Positions 14,985 through 21,094 of a stretch of 21,094 nucleotides of DNA are shown in pieces. How positions within the stretch are numbered: position 1 is the stretch's first letter; the number at the start of each line of letters is the position of its first letter. Both the position numbers and the translations under genes were made by a program. Source of the stretch: a virus; the IMG/VR virus record IMGVR_UViG_3300036399_000015, positions 1 through 21,094 of that record; one strand, given 5' to 3'. A model generated the notes under the pieces. It worked only from the letters and a program-made list of their open reading frames with translations, was not told the origin of the DNA and ran no database searches.

Positions 14985-16235
14985 ATGCCTGAAAATCAAT
15001 CCCTTCTGCAACAACTGGAGCAAATGCTCCATTGGAAAAAGAGCAAAAAGTTCTATGCAGACAAACTAAACATCACAGAGAACGAGGTGGATGAGTTACT
15101 GAAGGGGTTGCGAGGGTCAGAAGAAATACAGAATGATGCTGAGATTTCAAACTACATTGGAGAGTTAGAAGACCATGTAGTAAGGTTTTTAGAGGATATA
15201 CAGAAAGGAACAGGTGAGGTGGTATTCAACTCTAAAGATGAAATCAAAAGCTTAGATGAGTTAATTGAAAAGTGCAATATTGACACAGAGAAATGGGAGA
15301 TAACTAAATACGTACAGAACTATTGGGGAAATGGTGAAACTCCTCATTGGCAAGTAAAAGCATGGTTGGGTAAGAAGAAGGATGAGCAAGTGTTTCAAGA
15401 TAGCTTCATCTCCTTCCTAGAGAACTACCAACCAATATCTCCAGAAGTAATGGCTCCTAAGTATGCTGAAGGTAAGAAAGATGCTTGCCTAATCATTAAC
15501 AAACAGGATTCCCATTTAAATAAGTTAGACATAGGAGGAGAGAATGATATAGACCATCGCTTTGGTGATTTCATCCAGAGGGTGGAAATAATCCTAAATC
15601 AAGCTTCCCTATCTAACAATCTCACAGATATCAAATACATTATTGGTTCTGATGAGTTCAACAGTGAGTTCACCAATTCAACTACAAAGGGCACTCCCCA
15701 ACAAAACATCCTTTCATATCATGATGCGTTTCAGGCAATATGTGATCATGAAGTGAGCGTGATAAACCTGCTCCTTCAGAAAGGAGAAAATGTGGATGTT
15801 ATATTTGTAGCTGGTAATCATGATGAATATGTAGGATGGCATTTAGCCAGTTGGTTACAAACCTACTTTAGAAGCGAAGAGCGTGTGTTCTTTGACATCT
15901 CTCCAAGATATAGAAAGTATGTGAGCTATGGTACATCAGCATTAATGTTTAACCACGGAGATGCTTTAAAACCTGCAAAGCTTGCTGGCTTGTTCCCTAT
16001 GGAGTTTAAAACTGAATGGTCAGAGCATGACAACTTCTACATATTCACAGGTGACAAACACCATGAAATGAGTCTTGATTTCAATGGTATTAAGTTCTAT
16101 CAACTACCTGCATTCTCTACAGCCAAGAGTTCTTGGGATGATAAGAATGGATACACCGTAACCAAGGGTGAGGTGACAGGGTTCTTGATAGATCTCCAAG
16201 ATGGAATAACAAACATATTCAAACAGTATTTATAA
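14985..16235 (+). CDS. HTH plus calcineurin-like metallophosphoesterase
   Basis: Residues 18-43 (KKSKKFYADKLNITENEVDELLKG region) look like a helix-turn-helix. A linker to about 165 is followed by a metallophosphoesterase domain. Its metal-binding motifs are visible in order: D175-x-H177 in KQDSHL, GSDEFN (221-226, in place of the usual GDxxD/N), GNHDE (277-281), NHGD (323-326) and GDKHHE (356-361, in place of GHTH). All the main ligand positions are present, so an active two-metal enzyme is likely. The substrate could be nucleic acid or a phosphoprotein; the HTH points to DNA. It opens the operon downstream of the terminator and candidate promoter, and its stop overlaps the next start (TAATG). 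Its presence among tail genes is unusual. The domain call is firm; the role is inference. Confidence 0.82.
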   Translation: MPENQSLLQQLEQMLHWKKSKKFYADKLNITENEVDELLKGLRGSEEIQNDAEISNYIGELEDHVVRFLEDIQKGTGEVVFNSKDEIKSLDELIEKCNIDTEKWEITKYVQNYWGNGETPHWQVKAWLGKKKDEQVFQDSFISFLENYQPISPEVMAPKYAEGKKDACLIINKQDSHLNKLDIGGENDIDHRFGDFIQRVEIILNQASLSNNLTDIKYIIGSDEFNSEFTNSTTKGTPQQNILSYHDAFQAICDHEVSVINLLLQKGENVDVIFVAGNHDEYVGWHLASWLQTYFRSEERVFFDISPRYRKYVSYGTSALMFNHGDALKPAKLAGLFPMEFKTEWSEHDNFYIFTGDKHHEMSLDFNGIKFYQLPAFSTAKSSWDDKNGYTVTKGEVTGFLIDLQDGITNIFKQYL

Positions 16236-16963
16236 TGTCAACTTTTAGGAAGCTAGTTTCAGATGTACGTTCTATGCACAAGTTGCTCTCCACGGACAAC
16301 TTGATCACGGATAGAGCTGTCATGTCTGAAATTAGAAACAATGCCTTCCTCTTGATTAAGCGTGAGACTAATCTGAGGAAGTTATGGGCAACCGATACAG
16401 TTTTTACCACCATTCCCTGCTTGGAGATGGTGGAAGTTCCTATTTCTGAATGTTGTGATTATGTAGATCCTTGCACAGTGGCTAGAACAAGATTCAAGCT
16501 GCCTAGGATTACAGAGGGTAATTATCAATATGTCATTCAGGGTGTTTATTCAATTAACGCTATGAGTGGTCAGGGAAAGAAACTTAAGGAAATAACCATC
16601 AACCGATACGTGAACTTGCTCAAGCTTCCTATAATTAAAAATGAGGAATACTATTGGATTTCTAACGGATATCTGTATGTGAACAATCCACTCTTAAAAG
16701 CAATCAGACTTGTTGCTCTTTTCGAGGAAGATGTTCCAAATGAGATAATGTATCCAGAATGTGGATGCGGAACTCCTAGCTATACACCAGAGCAACTGTG
16801 TGTAAATCCTTTAGATAAAGAATCTCCAGTTCCTGGCTATCTAGAAAAGCAGGTGTTGGAGCTCACTTCTCAGAAGCTTCTCTCTACGTATTTCAAATTG
16901 AAGACAGACATCACAAATGATGGAGTTGATGGTCAAGCACCTAACGCTCCAAATTTGAGATAA
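16235..16963 (+). CDS. Probable tail ring protein
   Basis: This 242-aa protein overlaps the phosphoesterase stop by one base. It begins with helices (1-50). The middle is beta-rich with Cys pairs ECCDYVDPC (72-80) and ECGCGTP (175-181), the turn YYWISNGYLYVNN (139-151), then IRLVALFEED (157-166). The C-terminal helix is GYLEKQVLELTSQKLLSTYF (201-220), followed by a disordered Asn/Pro/Gly end. The GYLYVN turn, acidic patch and late helix resemble the protein at 5777. Together with its place directly before the IHF-like and ring-type genes, this suggests one of the dodecameric ring proteins of crAss-like tails. I cannot say which ring, and the assignment is by resemblance and context. Confidence 0.5.
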   Translation: MSTFRKLVSDVRSMHKLLSTDNLITDRAVMSEIRNNAFLLIKRETNLRKLWATDTVFTTIPCLEMVEVPISECCDYVDPCTVARTRFKLPRITEGNYQYVIQGVYSINAMSGQGKKLKEITINRYVNLLKLPIIKNEEYYWISNGYLYVNNPLLKAIRLVALFEEDVPNEIMYPECGCGTPSYTPEQLCVNPLDKESPVPGYLEKQVLELTSQKLLSTYFKLKTDITNDGVDGQAPNAPNLR

Positions 16964-16966
16964 GAT

Positions 16967-17443
16967 ATGAGAGTAAAGATAGACTGGAGAAGCGCCAGCA
17001 AAGAAAACTACAACAGTTTCTGTAAGAAACATCCGTCCATAAAGCTCACCTTTGATCAATGGAGAAACATCGTTTATTCTTTTAACGATGCTTTTAAAGA
17101 ATACATTCTTGAGACAGGAGAGAAAGCAAAGCTGCCTTTTGGTTTTGGTGAGTTTGCCATAAACAAGAAAAAGCGTAAGAAGGTAAAAGACATTCATGGA
17201 AAAGAGTTTGTCAACCTTCCTATTGATTGGAAAAAGACAAAGGAGAAAGGTAAACGTATTTACAACTTTAACTTTCACACAGAGGGCTTCTTCTTTGGAT
17301 GGGTGTGGTTTAAGTCAACAGCTAGATTCAGACAATCACCGTTGTGGTATTTTAAACCTTCCAGAAACACGTCTAGACTTCTTTCTCACTATCTAAGAGC
17401 TGACGATAAATATCAACATCTCTATCACGAATGGAAAAAGTAA
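16967..17443 (+). CDS. HU/IHF-fold small protein in tail operon
   Basis: This 158-aa, strongly basic protein has an N-terminal helical part with FDQWRNIVYSFNDAFKEYIL (29-48), then KLPFGFGEFAINKKKRKK (55-72). The GFGEF core (59-63) followed by a basic arm is the diagnostic beta turn of HU/IHF DNA-binding proteins (GFGTF in HU). The C-terminal half is Trp/Phe/Arg-rich (FHTEGFFFGWVWFKS, 103-117; SPLWYFKPSR, 124-133) and is not part of a standard HU, so the gene is longer than the ~90-aa family. Crass-like phages are known to carry IHF-like genes beside tail genes, and this order (IHF-like, ring-type, muzzle-type) fits. It may condense DNA or act as a structural adaptor. The fold call is moderately firm. 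Confidence 0.65.
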   Translation: MRVKIDWRSASKENYNSFCKKHPSIKLTFDQWRNIVYSFNDAFKEYILETGEKAKLPFGFGEFAINKKKRKKVKDIHGKEFVNLPIDWKKTKEKGKRIYNFNFHTEGFFFGWVWFKSTARFRQSPLWYFKPSRNTSRLLSHYLRADDKYQHLYHEWKK

Positions 17444-17448
17444 AATAG

Positions 17449-18420
17449 ATGTCATACTATTACAAATATAATTTTATCAGCCCTGCGCCTGTATACGCTA
17501 CAGTTAAGGAGGAATTCAAAAGCTATTTTGATACAGGAGCAGTTGATGATTTAATGTTCCCCACCTATCTAGACAAATGTCTCAGAAAGTTGGGTAGAAC
17601 AACTTATGTGATTTCTCAGGAAATCCTACACATTAACGACTATCAAGCTAGACTCCCAGACAACTTCTTTGCTGTGAGAGAGGCTTGGATGTGTACAGCT
17701 GTAAATGGTTTCCCTTATCAACAGGCTAACTCATTCTACTCACAGGCTGCTACAGCTACAACAATTCAGGTGAGCCCTATCACCACAGATTGTCCAATCC
17801 CTAGTCCTTGTTGTGGTAATGTAGGATGTGATGGTTCTTGTATGCCTGAACTCATTCAAACAGTGTACAAGACTAATAATGAAGCAGCAGTTAGCTATCG
17901 TAGAGAATACCTATTAAAACCTGGTAACATTTCTGCACAAGGTAACTGTGGTGTAGACTATACCAATAACTGGGAGTTCTATGCACAGGCACCTCCTATT
18001 AATGAGTTCACTCCTGGTTCCTCTTGGTATGACTCATTTGATATCAGAGACAATAAGTTTGTCACTAACTTCCGTAATGGTGTGGTGCATCTGTTGTTTT
18101 ATGCTACAGAATATGATGCTGGTGGAAATCAGTTAATTCCTGACAACTATCGTATTAGAGAATATGTTGAAGCTTTCATCAAGTATAAGGTGATTGAAAC
18201 GCTCACTAATCAAGTGAACGATGAGACATACAATCAGCTAGAAAGGAAGATGATGAACTACAAACAACAGTCTGAAGAAGCTTTCATCATGGCTGATATT
18301 GAGATTAAGAAGCAAGATCCTTGGACTAAGCAACGTAGGATTAAGAATGACTTGAACAGATTTAACATGTATGAACTTCCTAATCGTACTAATAGATACG
18401 GTTGGAGACGCAATAATTAA
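17449..18420 (+). CDS. Probable portal-proximal ring/tail connector protein
   Basis: This 323-aa protein starts 5 nt after the IHF-like gene and ends 5 nt before the muzzle-type gene. The N-terminus (1-80) is helical and ends in YQARLPDNFFAVREAWM (65-81), a pattern I associate with phage head-tail connectors: a Pro-Asp-Asn-Phe turn before a strand. A Cys-rich loop follows (DCPIPSPCCGNVGCDGSC, cysteines 115, 121, 122, 127, 131). The C-terminal helices contain RIREYVEAFIKYKVIETL (235-252) and a Gln/Lys/Glu-rich coiled segment (256-290), ending basic (NRYGWRRNN). This resembles the first ring protein of crAss-like tails, which meets the portal. The Cys loop is probably a metal or disulfide knot. 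The exact ring is inferred. Confidence 0.6.
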   Translation: MSYYYKYNFISPAPVYATVKEEFKSYFDTGAVDDLMFPTYLDKCLRKLGRTTYVISQEILHINDYQARLPDNFFAVREAWMCTAVNGFPYQQANSFYSQAATATTIQVSPITTDCPIPSPCCGNVGCDGSCMPELIQTVYKTNNEAAVSYRREYLLKPGNISAQGNCGVDYTNNWEFYAQAPPINEFTPGSSWYDSFDIRDNKFVTNFRNGVVHLLFYATEYDAGGNQLIPDNYRIREYVEAFIKYKVIETLTNQVNDETYNQLERKMMNYKQQSEEAFIMADIEIKKQDPWTKQRRIKNDLNRFNMYELPNRTNRYGWRRNN

Positions 18421-18425
18421 TACTA

Positions 18426-21094
18426 ATGGCTGAACAGGAACAAGGCAATATTAGACAGGAGTATAACAATGCTACTACAGGTCTTAACATGGACCAAACC
18501 CCTAACCAAATTGCAAAGGGGAAACTAACGTATGCAATAAATGCTACTGTTGAAAACTATGATGCTAATTCTGTAAACTATCAGAATGAGCCAGGGAACG
18601 AACTTTGTGTTACGTTCCCTTCAGGTTTTGTGCTTATAGGTAATCACTTCATCCAAGAGAAGAACAAACATATATTCTTTATCACTAACCCTGATACAGG
18701 AGCTAGTCAGATTGGACAGATGGAGAACAATGATTGCGTATATCGTGTAATTGTAAATGCTCCTTGCCTCAACTTCAATACTGGCTACCCTATACACAAG
18801 GTGGCACATAAGATAACTAATTGTACCACAGAGATTTATTGGACAGATGGATTCAATCCTAGAAGATATTTGGACATTGACAATATTCCAAAAGTTCTAA
18901 AATCTGGAACTCCGTTCTGTGATCCAGAATATACAGACGACCTAGACTGTAATCAACTTAAACTTCAACCCAACTTTAATATCCCTCAACTGGAGGTAAC
19001 TGATGTTACTAGCACAGGTAATCTGATTGCTGGTACATATCAGTTTGCTGCGCAATACTGTGATGCTCAGGGTAATCCTTACACGTCCTACTATTCTGTT
19101 ACCAACCCAACACCTATTGCTGATAAGTTCATTACATCAGTGAACTTCAACTATACTGTTGGGAAGTCTATCATCCTCAATATAAGCAATCTTGAGGACA
19201 CAGGACTTTACCAGTATTTTAACTTAGCGGTGATTAAGACAGTGAATAACATCACTTCTGTTGAGCTAGCTGGTACATATTACATCGATGCTGTTCAAAA
19301 GGAAATCACATACACTGGTCAGAACGTTACACAAATCAGACTGACTATCAATGATATATTTGAGAAGTTCCCTTATTACGACATTGCTCAAGATCTTACA
19401 ACAGCACAAGATGTCTTGATATGGGACAACCTTACATCTATTGATCGTATTAACTACCAAAGCATTGCTAATCAAATTCCTCTGTTATGGGAAAGCTGGA
19501 GAATTCCTGCTGACCAAAACTATTCAGATGAGTTGAATGCCACCAATCTCAGAGGTTATTTGAGAGATGAGGTGTATGCTTTTGAGATAGTGTTCTTGCT
19601 TAAGAATGGTAAGCAGACAGATGGATTTCATATTCCTGGTAGAATCAAAGGCGCTACAGAGAACTTACAACCTGATGTACCAGATACCAACCCAGACTTT
19701 ATAGGCGTTCCTGATTACACATCTGGAGGAATAGGATATAGCTCTTATTGGAAAATCTACAATACAGGATCTGTACTTGGTACAAGTCCTGGATATTCTC
19801 CAGCTCCTGACTACAGAGGCCCATATCAATATGGTGAGTTTGGTTATTGGGAATCAACAGACACCTACCCATGTAACAAAGATGTGTGGGGCGATCTTGC
19901 TGGTCAGCCTATTAGGCACCATAAGTTCCCTGACATCAATGTAAGTCCTGCTTACGAATCTAAGATATTTACAGGACCTTCAGGTATGGTTCAGGGTAAT
20001 GATGCTGTGTTCCCTATTGGTGTACAATTAGATGTACAACTAGTGAGCTCACTTATTCAGACATCCACTCTTACACCAGAACAGAAAGATGATATTGTAG
20101 CATTTAAAATCATCCGTGCTGATCGTGGTACAAACAAGTCTATTGTTGCTAAGGGTATCCTTAGAAACGTAAATACGTATGAGAGAGAAGAGGAAACCTA
20201 CTACTATCCTAACTACCCATACAACGATCTTAACCCAGATCCATTCCTTAATACAACTAACAATGCCTACTCACAAATCTGTGATGGGTATAGTGTATTC
20301 ATAGACACACTTGGTCTAGACCCTGCTGGTGGACCTTCTTTTGCTGAGGTGGAATACACTGATTGCAATACGAACAAAACAACAAAGAAGAAATACTTTG
20401 CAATTGGTCAATATCCACTTTGCTCAATAGGTAAGCCTACAATCCTTGGTCCTGCAACAGGAAGGGTGGGGCTTTCTACATATGAGATATGGACAGCTCA
20501 GGTTTGTAATCCAAGTCCTTTCGCATTTGCCAGAGGTGGTAGAATTGAGTGGAACGACATCTATACAGGTGTCACTACACAGTGGGTGAATGGATGGCCT
20601 ACCTCTCCAGTGTATACATTATATGTAGTTCCTGGCACAGGTGGTCCTGTACAAATTGAAGGCCCTGGTGATATTTGTTTCACTGGTCCAACACTTGTTA
20701 CAGGTGCAAATTGTAAAGCTGAGAATCCTCAACCTGGATTTACAGAGAAATACAGACAGATATTTAACTCTCCTGAAACTTCTTTCGGACAGCCTTTCTT
20801 AGGTGGTGTTCTTAAGCTTGAGAGTGTAATGTTTGGTAGAGGTAAAGGTCACTTTGTTGAGGTGAGAGATAATGCTAAGTACAAACTCTTAACAGAAGAA
20901 GCTCAGCGTGATGCTCTTGAAAGTGCTGAAGAACTAGGTGATGTAACCACACCATTCAATGCGACTGCTATGTTTACAGCATACCAGGCGTATTTAACCA
21001 TCTATGTAAATGGTATTACAAGGAAGAACTATGCTTACTCTTTCAACTCCATAGGAGATTATAACTATGGGGTGGGGGTTCCTGATGATCTAGG
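18426..21094 (+). CDS. Muzzle/tail stabilisation protein, N-terminal part (runs off window)
   Basis: The ATG lies 5 nt after the previous stop, and the frame stays open to the window end: 889 complete codons, so the gene is truncated by the window and its full length is unknown. It begins MAEQEQGNIRQEYNNATTGL and continues with an asparagine/glycine-rich beta pattern. RHHKFPD (497-503) and SFGQP (786-790) are motifs I recall from the crAss-like stabilisation protein, called the muzzle in the phicrAss001 structure. Such proteins form the tail barrel below the rings. Low charge, many aromatics and frequent Asn-Pro turns fit a large beta-propeller-like virion protein. This is one of the strongest pointers to Crassvirales here. 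No signal peptide or membrane segment is visible in the part seen. Confidence 0.75.
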   Translation, partial: MAEQEQGNIRQEYNNATTGLNMDQTPNQIAKGKLTYAINATVENYDANSVNYQNEPGNELCVTFPSGFVLIGNHFIQEKNKHIFFITNPDTGASQIGQMENNDCVYRVIVNAPCLNFNTGYPIHKVAHKITNCTTEIYWTDGFNPRRYLDIDNIPKVLKSGTPFCDPEYTDDLDCNQLKLQPNFNIPQLEVTDVTSTGNLIAGTYQFAAQYCDAQGNPYTSYYSVTNPTPIADKFITSVNFNYTVGKSIILNISNLEDTGLYQYFNLAVIKTVNNITSVELAGTYYIDAVQKEITYTGQNVTQIRLTINDIFEKFPYYDIAQDLTTAQDVLIWDNLTSIDRINYQSIANQIPLLWESWRIPADQNYSDELNATNLRGYLRDEVYAFEIVFLLKNGKQTDGFHIPGRIKGATENLQPDVPDTNPDFIGVPDYTSGGIGYSSYWKIYNTGSVLGTSPGYSPAPDYRGPYQYGEFGYWESTDTYPCNKDVWGDLAGQPIRHHKFPDINVSPAYESKIFTGPSGMVQGNDAVFPIGVQLDVQLVSSLIQTSTLTPEQKDDIVAFKIIRADRGTNKSIVAKGILRNVNTYEREEETYYYPNYPYNDLNPDPFLNTTNNAYSQICDGYSVFIDTLGLDPAGGPSFAEVEYTDCNTNKTTKKKYFAIGQYPLCSIGKPTILGPATGRVGLSTYEIWTAQVCNPSPFAFARGGRIEWNDIYTGVTTQWVNGWPTSPVYTLYVVPGTGGPVQIEGPGDICFTGPTLVTGANCKAENPQPGFTEKYRQIFNSPETSFGQPFLGGVLKLESVMFGRGKGHFVEVRDNAKYKLLTEEAQRDALESAEELGDVTTPFNATAMFTAYQAYLTIYVNGITRKNYAYSFNSIGDYNYGVGVPDDL

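Noticed and set aside
16841-17278. Minus-strand open frame of 145 codons
   Set aside because: It covers two well-supported plus-strand genes and its composition is that of a reverse-complement shadow.

Overview
This window is a gene-dense, AT-rich stretch of a tailed-phage genome. Every supported gene lies on the + strand, and several neighbours overlap by 1-4 nt. The best reading is the virion-structure block of a crAss-like (Crassvirales) podovirus or prophage of a Bacteroidota host. The evidence is the C-terminus of a portal protein, a crAss-type major capsid protein, an HU/IHF-fold small protein followed by a ~320-aa ring-type protein, and a very long muzzle/stabilisation-type protein. 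A-rich translation leaders largely without Shine-Dalgarno sequences and two candidate TTTG...TAnnTTT promoters also fit. The family calls rest on remembered motifs, not on a search.

Layout. (1) 1-4636, head genes: portal 3' end, a short SPFH/band-7 protein overlapping the portal stop, an acidic coiled-coil protein (likely scaffold), then the major capsid protein with strikingly uniform CGT arginine codons. (2) 4637-4811: a 175-nt gap that folds into three strong GC-rich hairpins, the clearest unexplained RNA signal here. (3) 4812-6508: two overlapping genes, probably head/tail-connector components. (4) 6537-14803, decoration and fibre cassette: a Cys-rich protein with a Thr-rich tail, a terminator-like hairpin, a 187-aa protein, a 50-aa zinc-ribbon-like protein, an 88-aa protein, a tail-collar protein, a 1526-aa collagen-like fibre ending in a self-cleaving S74 chaperone, and a 119-aa protein with another Thr tail. 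It ends in a tandem terminator (14812-14870). (5) 14985-21094: a candidate promoter, then a compact operon of HTH plus metallophosphoesterase, a ring-type protein, an IHF-like protein, a ring-type protein and the partial muzzle protein.

How the genes fit together: the portal, scaffold and capsid proteins build the head; the ring-type and muzzle proteins build the short tail; the collar and collagen-like fibre proteins share an N-terminal motif that probably docks them to the same virion site for host recognition. The roles of the SPFH protein, the phosphoesterase and the structured RNA are open questions. There is no gene-free stretch longer than about 181 nt, and I saw no tRNA, CRISPR array, insertion sequence, integrase or attachment site.
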